A stretch of 54,341 nt of DNA from Merismopedia glauca CCAP 1448/3 (GCF_003003775.1 NZ_PVWJ01000016.1:1-54341), one strand, 5' to 3'. Shown: positions 1 to 10,023, counted from the stretch's first letter. Translations and numbers: made by a program. Notes: generated by a model from the sequence alone, not told the origin.

Positions 1-179
1 TCTTTGTCCTCCCCCTCCTCCTTATCCCCAGTCCCCTTCTTCCTTCTTCCTTAATTATCGCAAAAACAAACCTGGGATTCCTTTGCCACGACTTCACCTG
101 AATCGGTCAAGCAACGCGCCAAAAGTTCCCAGGTTAACTAGGCATAGCGATTATACCTAGCGATCGCAAATCCAGTCTA
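1..179. other. Downstream flank of cpeA, no gene seen
   Basis: This is 179 bases of non-coding sequence downstream of cpeA, cut by the window edge. The first 55 bases are a pyrimidine-rich C/T tract of the kind seen in several other gaps of this window. On the minus strand, just after the cpeA stop, CTAGG and CCTAG (about 140-162) can form a short 5-bp stem. This could be a weak terminator or processing hairpin between cpeBA and linker genes that often follow it, but the stem is short and this is inference. Confidence 0.4.
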
Positions 180-680
<501 letters not shown>

Positions 681-748
681 CTATCTCCAGTTTGGATTTT
701 ATCGGGTATTGATTTCGATTAGCTGAGCTAACATTAAGGGGTTAGCGA

Positions 749-1666
<918 letters not shown>

Positions 1667-2404
1667 ATGTATCAAGTCTTTCTTGAGCATCTAGAAAAAT
1701 CTATCTTTCAAAAGTTTGAATTGCACACCCGTCCGATTCCAGCAGGATTAGATTGCCAGGTAAGCGAAAGAGGTAGAAGTCCAGCTACTATTCGCAGTTG
1801 GTGCTATCAATGTCCAGAATTACGGAAAATTCGGTACACATATATTGATGGGGGCGCTAGTTCTCAAATTCTCAATAGCGTCATTTATCCGGCGCATCAC
1901 TACGATTTACCGCTATTAGGTGTTGATTTTCTCTCTTTTGGTTCAGTAAAAAACCTAATTGTGATGGATTTTCAGCCTTTGTTTCAAGATCGAGCATATC
2001 TGGAAAAATACATCTATCCCCTCAAAGCTTTACATGACAATTATCCAGATTTGGCACAAAATCTCGAAATGAAGTTCTACGATGCGAATCAATACTTCTC
2101 CAAATATCTATTGTTTGCCAAAACGGATGCCGAAACCGTTAAAACCAGAGTTTTTGAGGCTTTCAAAGACTATTTAAACTTATACTGGCAAATGTTAGAG
2201 GAAGCCGAACCACTCACAGATCCAGTCCAAATTCAGCAGATTGTTAAAGCCCAAAAGAGCTACGATCAATACAGCGCCGATCGCGACCCAGCGTCTGGTT
2301 TGTTTAGCAGCTATTTTGGTCATGAATGGGCAGAAAGATTCTTGTACGAATTTCTCTTTGAAGATGCAGTTCCCTTAGCCACTACCTCAACCAAAAAATC
2401 ATAA
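1667..2404 (+). CDS. pebA: 15,16-dihydrobiliverdin:ferredoxin oxidoreductase PebA
   Basis: PebA is a ferredoxin-dependent bilin reductase that converts biliverdin IX-alpha to 15,16-dihydrobiliverdin, the first step to phycoerythrobilin. The 245-residue product has the FDBR family fold signature, with conserved stretches IRSWCYQCPELRKIRYTYID, HHYDLPLLGVDFLSFG and YSADRDPASGLFSSYFGHEW. The last is characteristic of PebA rather than PcyA. Length is normal for the family. It lies 62 bases upstream of pebB on the same strand, the standard pebAB order, in which dihydrobiliverdin is passed to PebB. Its divergent neighbour encodes the apoprotein that receives the pigment. No strong Shine-Dalgarno is visible before the ATG. 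Confidence 0.95.
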   Translation: MYQVFLEHLEKSIFQKFELHTRPIPAGLDCQVSERGRSPATIRSWCYQCPELRKIRYTYIDGGASSQILNSVIYPAHHYDLPLLGVDFLSFGSVKNLIVMDFQPLFQDRAYLEKYIYPLKALHDNYPDLAQNLEMKFYDANQYFSKYLLFAKTDAETVKTRVFEAFKDYLNLYWQMLEEAEPLTDPVQIQQIVKAQKSYDQYSADRDPASGLFSSYFGHEWAERFLYEFLFEDAVPLATTSTKKS

Positions 2405-2437
2405 TTCTAGTCGCACTTTCAACACTTTAATTTCTTA

Positions 2438-2463
2438 ACTTCTGACTTCTGACTTCTGACTTC
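2438..2463 (+). repeat. Heptamer tandem repeat ACTTCTG
   Basis: Between pebA and pebB the unit ACTTCTG is repeated three times followed by a partial fourth copy, ending four bases before the pebB ATG. It belongs to the class of short tandemly repeated heptamers common in cyanobacterial gaps. Because it occupies the pebB ribosome-binding region, no ordinary Shine-Dalgarno is seen there. Confidence 0.8.
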
Positions 2464-2466
2464 ATA

Positions 2467-3228
2467 ATGACTCTTTATCAACCGTTTTTAGATTCTGCGA
2501 TCGCTCTGCTGCAAAAACGCCTGGATTTACAACCATATCCCATTCCTGAAGGATTTGAGTCGAAATCGGCTTTAGTTGGCAAAGGGAAGCATCAGGAAGA
2601 GGTTTTAACCACTAGTACGGCTTTTCAATCACCCAAACTGCGTCAAATCAGAGCAGCACACGTTCAAGGCGGTAAATCTCTGCAAGTCCTCAATTTTGTG
2701 ATTTTCCCACATCTAAACTACGATTTACCATTTTTTGGGGGAGATTTGGTAACTTTACCAGGAGGACACCTGATTGCTCTAGATATGCAACCCTTGTTTC
2801 GAGACGATCCAGAATATCAAGCCAAGTATACTCAACCGATTTTGCCGATTTTTGAATCATATCAACAACATTTGCCCTGGGGTGGAGACTTTCCCGAAGA
2901 AGCACGTCCATTTTTCTCCCCAGCATTTCTTTGGACTCGTCCGCAAGAAAATGAGGTAGTAGAAACTCATGTATTTGCAGCCTTCCAAGACTATCTAGAA
3001 GCATATCTAAATTTTGTCGATCGCGCCGAACCAGTAACAGATCCTCAATCTCTGGCAGATATCGAGGAAGCACAACTACGATATCTACGGTATAGAGCCG
3101 AAAAAGACCCAGCTAGGGGTATGTTTAAGCGTTTTTATGGTTCAGAATGGACAGAAGAGTATATTCACGGCTTTTTGTTCGATTTAGAGAGAAAGATGGC
3201 ACAAGCTGGATTGAAGAGCGTTACTTAG
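2467..3228 (+). CDS. pebB: Phycoerythrobilin:ferredoxin oxidoreductase PebB
   Basis: PebB reduces 15,16-dihydrobiliverdin to phycoerythrobilin with electrons from ferredoxin and works in tandem with PebA. The 253-residue protein is homologous to PebA along its length: [46 protein letters not shown] and [19 protein letters not shown] are family stretches. The position after pebA and the PGGH loop favour PebB over PcyA. The stop codon TAG (3226-3228) touches the stop codon of the convergent sensor kinase gene (3229-3231), leaving no intergenic base. Identification is strong at family level; assignment to PebB rests on the gene pair and sequence resemblance. Confidence 0.93.
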   Translation: MTLYQPFLDSAIALLQKRLDLQPYPIPEGFESKSALVGKGKHQEEVLTTSTAFQSPKLRQIRAAHVQGGKSLQVLNFVIFPHLNYDLPFFGGDLVTLPGGHLIALDMQPLFRDDPEYQAKYTQPILPIFESYQQHLPWGGDFPEEARPFFSPAFLWTRPQENEVVETHVFAAFQDYLEAYLNFVDRAEPVTDPQSLADIEEAQLRYLRYRAEKDPARGMFKRFYGSEWTEEYIHGFLFDLERKMAQAGLKSVT

Positions 3229-4551
3229 CTAAAATTGCGCGTCAGGCTCTCGAACAAGAGGTAAACTGAGGGTAAAAGTGGAACCTTTACCCAAGTGGCT
3301 GCTTACTTGTAGGTTTCCCCCATGATTTTGAGCAATAGCTTTAGCTATAGCTAATCCTAGCCCCGCACCGCCAAAATGACGAGAGCGATCGCTGTTAATC
3401 CGATAAAACCGCTCAAAGATATGTGGTTGTGCTTCTAGGGGAATTCCTACACCTGTATCTTTAATTTGGATCTCAGCGCAGCTATCCCTGACACTCAAAA
3501 TCGTCTTCACTTCACCTCCATTTGGCGTGTATTGCAAGGCATTAGCTATTAAGTTAGAAACTAATCGATAGAGTTGTGATTCGTCTCCACTTACATAAAC
3601 GAGTCGATCTAGCCTAATATCAGCAGCAAGGTGAATTTGATTTGTTAAAGCTACTCCAGCTAATTCCTCAACTAGATCGCTCACGATGTCATTCAGACAA
3701 CAAGGCTGGAAAGAAAGAGAAACTTCCTGGCGATCTATTCGTGATAGCAGCAATAAATCAGTCACTAGAGTAGTTAATCGCTGATTTTGATCTTTTAACG
3801 TAGACAATAAGATTTGATTCTCTTCCCAGGTCAATTCAGGCACTCTGAGTGCAGATTCTACTGTGGCTGATATAGTGGCTAAAGGGGTTCGTAACTCATG
3901 AGCGGCATCGGCGGTAAACTGTTGAATTTGGCTGTAGGATCGATAAATCGGTTCCATAGCTAATTTAGACAGCCACCAACTCGATAATGTCGCTAAAACT
4001 GTGGAAATAGCAATCCCAAGCCCTAAAATAAACTGCATTTGGGCTAAATTTCGGTCAAACTGTGCTAAAGAACGCCCCATCTGGAGATATCCTACAAATA
4101 TGTGTCCTTGAGCGTGCATGGGGATGGAAATTTGACGATAGCGATCGCCTTGAGCATCTTCTATGGTTTGCCAAGTCACTTTACCGCTAGTTACTGGCAG
4201 TTTTGGGGTTTGTATCCCAAAAGCTGTAACTAATGCTTCTGAAGGATTTAATAATCGAATATAATAGTCACCGCGATAGATAGCTCCGACTAGGTGGCGT
4301 TGTCTACCTGAAGAAGGGAAAATTTGTTGGGCTGCGGTTTCTAAACCTAGAGATGAATCCAGATTAGATTCTAAATTATCGTGCCACGTCCCAGCTACTG
4401 ATTCTAGCTCTCGATTTAAAGTTTGCCAATAAGCTTGTGCGATCGCTCTATTTAAGCCAATACCGCAAAAAAACAAAATAGAACCCATCACGAGAGCATA
4501 ACTACCAGCCAAGCGCCAACGGGTTTGCCAAAATAGTTTATTTTGAGTCAT
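3229..4551 (-). CDS. rppB: Sensor histidine kinase, RppB-like
   Basis: This is a membrane-bound sensor kinase of 440 residues. A first membrane segment lies at about 15-36, an extracytoplasmic sensor region follows, and a second membrane segment lies at about 172-195. The dimerisation domain carries His218 in DAAHELRTPLATI. The ATPase domain has an N box (NALQYTPNGG), a G1 box (IKDTGVGIP) and a G2 box (GAGLGLAIAKAIA). No clear HAMP domain is visible. Its start overlaps the end of the response-regulator gene by 14 bases, so translation is probably coupled. Resemblance to cyanobacterial RppB (also called NrsS) is by overall sequence, as I recall it. RppAB in Synechocystis is linked to redox or nickel responses; the signal here is unknown. 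Confidence 0.85.
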   Translation of the reverse strand: MTQNKLFWQTRWRLAGSYALVMGSILFFCGIGLNRAIAQAYWQTLNRELESVAGTWHDNLESNLDSSLGLETAAQQIFPSSGRQRHLVGAIYRGDYYIRLLNPSEALVTAFGIQTPKLPVTSGKVTWQTIEDAQGDRYRQISIPMHAQGHIFVGYLQMGRSLAQFDRNLAQMQFILGLGIAISTVLATLSSWWLSKLAMEPIYRSYSQIQQFTADAAHELRTPLATISATVESALRVPELTWEENQILLSTLKDQNQRLTTLVTDLLLLSRIDRQEVSLSFQPCCLNDIVSDLVEELAGVALTNQIHLAADIRLDRLVYVSGDESQLYRLVSNLIANALQYTPNGGEVKTILSVRDSCAEIQIKDTGVGIPLEAQPHIFERFYRINSDRSRHFGGAGLGLAIAKAIAQNHGGNLQVSSHLGKGSTFTLSLPLVREPDAQF

Positions 4552-5224
4552 ATAGAGGATCGAAGCGATATCCTATACCTCGAAGGGTTTCAATCGGTGA
4601 AATAGCACTGATTTGATTTATTTTACGCCTGAGCAATCTGATTTGAGCCGCAACTACATTACTGATCGGATCTGCGCCCAAATCCCAAAGGCGATCGCGG
4701 ATTTGCTCTGTCGTGAGAATTTGCCCAGGATGTTGCATTAGGTATTCTAGCAATTGAAATTCTTTTTTCGTGAGTAATACTGGCTTTTGCTCATCCCAGT
4801 TAACGCTACTAGTGCCATAATCTAGGGTTAATTTGCCGACTTGCAACTTCTGTGGCAGGAATTGAGGGGATCTTCGTTGCAAAGCCCGTAATCTGGCTAG
4901 TAATTCTGCCATACCAAAAGGTTTCACTAGATAATCATCAGCACCAGCATCTAATCCTGTTACTTTATCTGCCATTGAGTCTTTGGCTGTCAGCATCAAA
5001 ATTGGCAGAGAATTGCCCTTGTCACGCAGCTTTTGACACAATTCCACCCCAGAAAATCCTGGTAACAACCAGTCAAAAACCCCCAAGGTATATTCCTGAG
5101 TTTCTAAATATTCCCAAGCTTCAGTACCATCTAGCAACCAATCAACTACATACTTTTCTTGGTGCAGAACTTTTTTGATGGCACTCCCTAAGTCTGGCTC
5201 ATCTTCCACTAGTAAAACTCTCAT
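4538..5224 (-). CDS. rppA: OmpR-family response regulator, RppA-like
   Basis: This DNA-binding response regulator is the partner of the adjacent kinase. The receiver domain (about 1-115) has the acidic pair in VEDEPD, the phospho-acceptor Asp51 in FDWLLPG and a lysine in LTAKDS. A winged-helix OmpR/PhoB-type output domain (about 130-225) ends in LRRKINQISAISPIETLRGI followed by GYRF. The start is placed at the ATG at 5224, giving MRVLLVEDEPD. An in-frame start 48 bases upstream would add a tail not typical of the family. The protein is 228 residues. Close relatives in Synechocystis (RppA/NrsR) affect photosystem and pigment gene expression, so its place beside cpe and peb genes is suggestive but not proof of control. 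Confidence 0.87.
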   Translation of the reverse strand: MRVLLVEDEPDLGSAIKKVLHQEKYVVDWLLDGTEAWEYLETQEYTLGVFDWLLPGFSGVELCQKLRDKGNSLPILMLTAKDSMADKVTGLDAGADDYLVKPFGMAELLARLRALQRRSPQFLPQKLQVGKLTLDYGTSSVNWDEQKPVLLTKKEFQLLEYLMQHPGQILTTEQIRDRLWDLGADPISNVVAAQIRLLRRKINQISAISPIETLRGIGYRFDPLYDSK

Positions 5225-5286
5225 AGCGGTAGTTAGAGGTGATCTCTCAAATTTCTTTGAAACTAGCAGCAATCAAACAGTTTTAC

Positions 5287-5568
5287 TTACCTGCTAGTAT
5301 TTTCTTGATATCTTTCATAGTGTAGTAAAAATAATTGTAGCTGGTCTGTTGGTGCTGGCTCAAACTCAAATTTTTCGTACCAAACTCGTGCTTCCTCATC
5401 CTTAGGATGAACTAATAAGGCACGGATACCTGCGATACCTGCTGCTTGAGCGGTACGTCGTAAGGCATCTTTGAGTAATCCCTTTCCGACTCCTCTTTTT
5501 TTGCCATGACTTATCTACCGCAAGTCGCGCTAAAATCATGACTGGAATGAGATACTTGGGCTGTCCTT
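5287..5568 (-). pseudogene. Broken GNAT acetyltransferase (TA toxin-type)
   Basis: On the minus strand, translation gives LIPVMILARLAVDKSWQK in one frame and then RGVGKGLLKDALRRTAQAAG in the next, ending HYERYQENTSR and stop at 5287. Together these make the core of a GNAT acetyltransferase of the type found as toxins in toxin-antitoxin pairs, including the acetyl-CoA loop pattern Q-x-x-G-x-G. The two frames are joined if one base is removed from the seven-T run at 5496-5502. Upstream in frame there is also a stop (TAA) after LAEFV, and the N-terminal third and any antitoxin gene are missing next to the MATE gene. It is therefore a truncated, frameshifted relic. The single homopolymer shift could be a sequencing error, but the missing N-terminus could not. 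Confidence 0.8.
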
Positions 5569-5624
5569 TTGTAACTTATACAAACTCCGCAAGCTTCAAA
5601 TTAAGTTTTCCCTTAATAGCAAGA

Positions 5625-6938
5625 TTATCGAGCCAATATCTTCAAATTAAGCCCTAAAAAACTTATTTCTGTACTCAAGGAAGCTAACATTGCTAATGAA
5701 GCAGCTAAAGCCCCATTCATCCCTAGTTGCACAGCTAAGCTACTCACCACCAGCAAAATAATAGTACCTGCCCAAGTAGAGTGATTCACCCCTTGAGTTT
5801 TACCTTGTGCTACCAAAAACCCTTGAATCGCATTTTGCATCGCCACTAGCATCGGTACTGCTGAAGATAACCATAAAACAGGGCGAACTCGTTCTACTAA
5901 CTCCAAATCGTTGCCAAAAAAGGCGAATAATAGCCCAGCACCAATGGGAGTTGCACTGACTAACAACAGCATCAAAGAGCAAGCAATCCCCACAGTTAAA
6001 GCAAATATAATTAACAACCTTTGGGCGATTAGCTCCCGATTTTTAATAATTACTTGCTGTACCATTCGAGTAGCATTAGCAATTACTAATACTAAACCCC
6101 AAGCGGCGGGCCATGCAGCTAAAGCTATTTCGGCATCTTGAGCGCGGGCGACTATTCCCACTAAAATCGCCCTGCCACCCCAAACAACTAACATAGAAGT
6201 AGCTAAAGGCGCATAAAACTTCCATACATCTGATAAATTTGTCGGTAGTTGGGGTAAAACCTTAGTTTCGGGGGGAAGAGTTGCGCCAGAAATTTTTGCC
6301 GCCCAAGTTACTACCACTGCTTCTACTAACACCCCAGCAATCAACGCACTAGCAGCTAGAGTTGCTCCTGGAATTTTGAGGATGAAGCCCCATAATAAGA
6401 TACCTGTAACTGCTATCAAGCGAGAAATTGCCCCTACAGCGATCGCTTTTGTCGTACCGTCGTAAATCAATAACCCTTGAAAGTAGCGCCGCCATGCAAT
6501 GGCAAAAGGCCATAAAATCATAATTATCAAAACTTTTCTGACGCTATCGCTTAAATTGGCAGGTATGCCCAGTAATTTACCAGCTAATGTTTCGTAAATG
6601 AAGGGTAAAGGTAACAAACCTAGCAGTAAACTGAGACAACCTCCAGCTAACAAGACAAATTTCCATAATACCCGTCTAGATTGGGCAGATGGCGCTAAAG
6701 CATTGGAAGCGTGCAAAATCATAATAATAGGGCTTTCTAAAAAGATTGCCCAAGACTTAGCGATGCCAACCGCAGCTAGATTGAGACGGGATAAAGGTAA
6801 ATGAGCTAGTGTGGTAGAAATGATGGGATCTCCCGCCGCCATCGTCATATCGCTTAAAGATAATGGTAGAAACTCCCACCATAGAGATGCCAAAGTTTTA
6901 TAAAGGTGGTTTTCGGCGCTCTTATTGGGAATTGTCAC
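5625..6938 (-). CDS. MATE/MOP-type multidrug or metabolite exporter
   Basis: This 437-residue integral membrane protein has about twelve hydrophobic segments and a duplicated layout. The loop after the first helices contains RRYFQGLL and the second half has the similar AMQNAIQGFLVAQGKTQGV, in keeping with the MOP/MATE flippase superfamily. It probably exports a small molecule by ion antiport. It starts at GTG (6938), which lies inside the end of the upstream SbnA-like gene with a 17-base overlap, so the two are almost certainly co-transcribed and translationally coupled. That pairing suggests the enzyme makes, or its pathway makes, the exported compound; this is inference. The exact subfamily is uncertain, since sequence identity to well-known MATE proteins is not obvious by eye. 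Confidence 0.7.
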   Translation of the reverse strand: MTIPNKSAENHLYKTLASLWWEFLPLSLSDMTMAAGDPIISTTLAHLPLSRLNLAAVGIAKSWAIFLESPIIMILHASNALAPSAQSRRVLWKFVLLAGGCLSLLLGLLPLPFIYETLAGKLLGIPANLSDSVRKVLIIMILWPFAIAWRRYFQGLLIYDGTTKAIAVGAISRLIAVTGILLWGFILKIPGATLAASALIAGVLVEAVVVTWAAKISGATLPPETKVLPQLPTNLSDVWKFYAPLATSMLVVWGGRAILVGIVARAQDAEIALAAWPAAWGLVLVIANATRMVQQVIIKNRELIAQRLLIIFALTVGIACSLMLLLVSATPIGAGLLFAFFGNDLELVERVRPVLWLSSAVPMLVAMQNAIQGFLVAQGKTQGVNHSTWAGTIILLVVSSLAVQLGMNGALAASLAMLASLSTEISFLGLNLKILAR

Positions 6939-8010
6939 TCAAACCTCGGACGATAACTGGATTTAATGCGGCAATAGCTGCTACTATTTGACTGCTGCTG
7001 AATAATTCTATACCTTGAGCCTCTAACCAAGTGGGATTATAGATCGTTTCCAAATAGCGATCGCCTCTGTCAGGATTTAGCAGTAACATCTGTTGGGGAG
7101 TCTGGTAGCGGCTAGCATCGGCTAAAGCCGCAGCAACAATTGCACCCGTAGAACCTCCCAGCAGTAAGCCTTCTTGACGGGCTAAAGCGTGACAAACCGA
7201 AAAAGCCAAGCGATCGCTGACGGTATAAGCTATATCTAGCATCTTGTCCTCAAAATTTGGCGGAACGAACGATAAACCCAAACCAGTCATTTTGTAAGCA
7301 TGAGGCGGAGTGCCAAAGATAGTTGAACCAGCTATATCTACAGCAATTAAACGAGTCTGAGGGTATTTTTCGCGAAAATAGCGACTAATTCCCGCCAATT
7401 GACCAGCCGTACTAACTCCGATGGCGATCGCATCTGGCGCACCCCCAAAAGCCATCTCTATCTCCCGTGCAGTCAAAATTTCATGCACATCTGTATTGCG
7501 TGGGTTAGTATGTTGACAGGGATACCAAGCTCCAGGAATTTGACTGGCTAGTTCTTGAGCCTTCTGCATTCGGGCGATTTGCATCGATCCATGAGTATCA
7601 GCCGCCTCCAGAGGGACATCCACTAACTTTGCACCGTAAGCTTGTAGCATCCTCCGCGTGGGGAATGGAGTTTTCGCATCAACCACAATTATGACTTGGT
7701 AGCCTCGTGCTGCACCCACTGTCGCTAAAGCAATCCCAAAATTACCAGAACTAGATTCAACAATTGTGCTGCCTGGAGTAATGAAACCGTTTTTTTCGGC
7801 ATCTTTAACTAAATAAGCGGCATTTTTATCTTTAATACTGCCACTAGGCAAGCAGGATTCTAGTTTGAGATATAAATTGTGGGTTTGACACAAGTGATGC
7901 AAGCGGTTGAGTCTGACAATCGGAACATTTCCGATTGCTTCTGTCACATCATCACACAAGAGGGAAGATTCTTTCCCCACGCTAGTTTTTGCAAGAGTAG
8001 GCGATCGCAT
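6922..8010 (-). CDS. SbnA-like PLP enzyme (cysteine synthase fold)
   Basis: This is a fold-type II PLP enzyme of 362 residues. The Schiff-base lysine is in SGSIKDKNA (about Lys60), the substrate loop is ESSSGNFGIALA, and the phosphate-binding loop reads GVSTAGQLAG. The S-T-x-G form recalls SbnA, which makes N-(1-amino-1-carboxy-2-ethyl)-glutamate from O-phosphoserine and glutamate, the precursor of 2,3-diaminopropionate. Ordinary CysK enzymes usually have GTGGT there. The start is set at the ATG at 8010; a TTG 21 bases upstream is the alternative. No SbnB partner is nearby. The downstream overlapping gene is a membrane exporter. The substrate is not established: cysteine synthase, cystathionine synthase or diaminopropionate-type roles remain possible. 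Confidence 0.72.
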   Translation of the reverse strand: MRSPTLAKTSVGKESSLLCDDVTEAIGNVPIVRLNRLHHLCQTHNLYLKLESCLPSGSIKDKNAAYLVKDAEKNGFITPGSTIVESSSGNFGIALATVGAARGYQVIIVVDAKTPFPTRRMLQAYGAKLVDVPLEAADTHGSMQIARMQKAQELASQIPGAWYPCQHTNPRNTDVHEILTAREIEMAFGGAPDAIAIGVSTAGQLAGISRYFREKYPQTRLIAVDIAGSTIFGTPPHAYKMTGLGLSFVPPNFEDKMLDIAYTVSDRLAFSVCHALARQEGLLLGGSTGAIVAAALADASRYQTPQQMLLLNPDRGDRYLETIYNPTWLEAQGIELFSSSQIVAAIAALNPVIVRGLSDNSQ

Positions 8011-8104
8011 TAGCTGAAAATTCTTGAACAACTTAAATCCAAGTGTTTCAAAGCTTGATGAAATCGAGATGAAATTAATGGCGCAATAGTTCGCTTTTGT
8101 GCCA

Positions 8105-8938
8105 TTAACTCACTTTCCGTTCTGTGACCAAAATCAAGCTATTCCAGGCACCTTTTTCGTCGTAACGGCGAATCAGCCGATAGCGCAAATTTGGTTCTAC
8201 TAACCAACCCGCTTCCAAAAAGAAAGATTGTCCTGAAGCTATAGCCAAAGGGAAAAGAGCCGAAGCGCCATCTGGTAAAAGCGTGACTTGGACTGGAACC
8301 TCCATTTGCGAAAATTTGAGAGTATTTCCGTCAATTTCACCCTTAGATGTCAGACTCCACCCAGAACCTTTTTCGCCAAAAGAAAGTTCTTGAACCAGTT
8401 GATTTGGACTTTCTAGACGCAGATTGAGAATAGAACGACATTTAGTTGAAGTATGATTTTGGGGAGATAAAATTACGGCTTCTCCCTCCCACTGTCCAAT
8501 GAGTTCTTCAACTTGCAAACGAGGACGTTCGGGAATTTGTGAATCGGGATTTCGTTCGCGAATTAATGTGATTTTACCGAGTATAGAATCTGAATTAAAG
8601 CTTTGTACGATCCTTAAGCGGCGATCGCCATGAACTAAAGCTAATTCGGCTCCAAACTGTGAAAAAGGTGCCCATTGCAACGAGCCTTGAGAAAAAGCCC
8701 CAGTTTCAAAAAACAGGATATTATAAAGTGCGCTCGGATCGTATTCAATTACTTTTTCGTCAACTCCTGTAGGGTAAAAACGTTGCAAAGTCAGTTTGAT
8801 ATTATCTGAATTATCGATGGTTTCTAGACGTAGCAAACTTTCCACATCATCGATTTGCTCTCCAGTAATAGAAAACTGGGTAAAAGAACCTTTCCATGAA
8901 CCTAGATTTTGTAAAAAACATTCCCGTTGACTTTTCAT
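8105..8938 (-). CDS. DUF3598 family protein
   Basis: This soluble protein of 277 residues is found mainly in cyanobacteria and plastids and resembles the DUF3598 family. It opens with QNLGSWKGSFTQFS, and a second similar block begins at about 147 with LIGQWEGEAV, which suggests two related beta-barrel (lipocalin-like) halves. The C-terminus ends LRYRLIRRYDEKGAWNSLIL followed by VTERKVS. No signal peptide, membrane segment or catalytic motif is visible. The function is unknown. It is transcribed toward the SbnA-like gene with a 94-base gap, and could be in the same transcription unit. Its divergent neighbour is peptide deformylase. Confidence 0.75.
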   Translation of the reverse strand: MKSQRECFLQNLGSWKGSFTQFSITGEQIDDVESLLRLETIDNSDNIKLTLQRFYPTGVDEKVIEYDPSALYNILFFETGAFSQGSLQWAPFSQFGAELALVHGDRRLRIVQSFNSDSILGKITLIRERNPDSQIPERPRLQVEELIGQWEGEAVILSPQNHTSTKCRSILNLRLESPNQLVQELSFGEKGSGWSLTSKGEIDGNTLKFSQMEVPVQVTLLPDGASALFPLAIASGQSFFLEAGWLVEPNLRYRLIRRYDEKGAWNSLILVTERKVS

Positions 8939-9053
8939 TTATTTCCCCCTCATGTCTCCCATATGGTAGTAAGTTCAGTTGCTGGCTAACAACTGTTAAA
9001 ATCTAGGAGAATAGTCTGTTAAACATCTAGCTAAATTTACGAGTTAAAGCTTC

Positions 9054-9632
9054 ATGACCTCTGTAGTTAGTGTCGAAAAGAAAAAGTTAGAAAAACCTCC
9101 TTTAGAAATGCACTTTTTGGGCGATCGCGTTTTGCGTCAACCAGCCAAACGGATTGCTAAGGTAGATGGCGAAACCAGGCAATTGGTCAAAGAAATGCTC
9201 CAAACTATGTATAGCGAGCAGGGAATCGGTTTAGCAGCACCTCAAGTCGCCATTAATAAGCAATTAATTGTAATTGACTGCGAACCAGATAATGCAACTC
9301 ATGCACCGATAATTTTAATTAACCCCATCATTAAAAGTTCTAGCCGCGACACCTGCGTGATTCAAGAAGGCTGCTTAAGCATACCAGGTGTATATCTAGA
9401 CGTAACTAGACCAGAAGCTATTGAAGTTAGCTATAAAGACGAACAGGGACGACCTCAGAATATCAAAGCTTCAGGACTGTTAGCTAGAGTAATTCAACAC
9501 GAGATGGATCACCTCAGTGGGGTATTATTTGTCGATCGCGTCCAAAATATTTTGGCAATGACCGAAGAACTCAAAAAAGGAGGATTTTCTCCTCAATCCG
9601 TGAAACACATAGCCGAAGGAAGCAAGATCTAA
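9054..9632 (+). CDS. def: Peptide deformylase
   Basis: Peptide deformylase removes the formyl group from the initiator methionine of new proteins; it is a cytosolic metal hydrolase (Fe2+ or Zn2+). The 192-residue product has all three signature motifs in order: GIGLAAPQ (57-64), EGCLS (105-109, Cys is a metal ligand) and HEMDH (149-153, two His ligands and the catalytic Glu). The N-terminal 20 residues form an extension common in cyanobacterial type 1 enzymes. It is followed after 2 bases by a small membrane-protein gene on the same strand, so the two are likely co-transcribed. Nothing unusual is seen. Confidence 0.97.
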   Translation: MTSVVSVEKKKLEKPPLEMHFLGDRVLRQPAKRIAKVDGETRQLVKEMLQTMYSEQGIGLAAPQVAINKQLIVIDCEPDNATHAPIILINPIIKSSSRDTCVIQEGCLSIPGVYLDVTRPEAIEVSYKDEQGRPQNIKASGLLARVIQHEMDHLSGVLFVDRVQNILAMTEELKKGGFSPQSVKHIAEGSKI

Positions 9633-9634
9633 TC

Positions 9635-9829
9635 ATGATGACTCCCAAAAGTGGCATATTTCTCTTGGCTTCCTGCGTTTGTGCGATCGCCGCCGTCGGC
9701 TCTATTTTTGAATTAAGTTCTGGAAACCCAGAATTAGGCAGTTCCCTGACTACAGCCATTTTAGCAGCCAGCATCCCCTTGACAGGATTGCTATTTTATG
9801 GAGCAGTTCGCAGCGCTGACCAAGGCTAA
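9635..9829 (+). CDS. Small two-helix membrane protein, unknown function
   Basis: This is a 64-residue protein with two predicted membrane helices, roughly residues 6-25 (IFLLASCVCAIAAVGSIFEL) and 36-57, joined by a short loop with SSGNPELGSS. It begins two bases after the def stop codon, with ATG ATG at 9635-9640, so it is probably translated from the def transcript. I recall similar small proteins beside def in other cyanobacteria, but no function is known to me. A HIP1-like half site lies inside the coding region. It is reported as real because of the clean membrane pattern, the tight spacing and the proper stop. Confidence 0.65.
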   Translation: MMTPKSGIFLLASCVCAIAAVGSIFELSSGNPELGSSLTTAILAASIPLTGLLFYGAVRSADQG

Positions 9830-9904
9830 AAACTCTTGTCTGGTGGGCTTTTGCGCCTGTCTGTCAATTAGATCTCTGGCGAAAGTATTTTGGGAGTCGA
9901 TCCC

Positions 9905-9960
9905 TTCTTCCTTCTATGCGCTGCGCGCAGGCTACGCCAACCCTCTTCCTTCTTCCCTCA
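9905..9960 (+). repeat. Pyrimidine-rich tract with GC-rich palindromic insert
   Basis: A CCCTTCTTCC-type tract is interrupted by the GC-rich segment GCGCTGCGCGCAGGCTACGC (about 9919-9938), a repeat type common in cyanobacterial gaps. It makes an apparent upstream start for the next gene that I judge not real. Confidence 0.6.
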
Positions 9961-10023
9961 AGCAAGAATTATAGTATTTATGCAAGAGATCTATTCACTC
10001 AATCGACTTCAGACGCATCCAGC

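Noticed and set aside
2690-3073. 127-codon antisense ORF in pebB
   Set aside because: It lies entirely opposite a well-conserved gene and matches nothing I know.
9916-10023. Upstream start adding 36 residues to the FHA-PrsW protein
   Set aside because: The extension is encoded by a C/T tract and a GC-rich dispersed repeat; the FHA protein starts sensibly at 10024.
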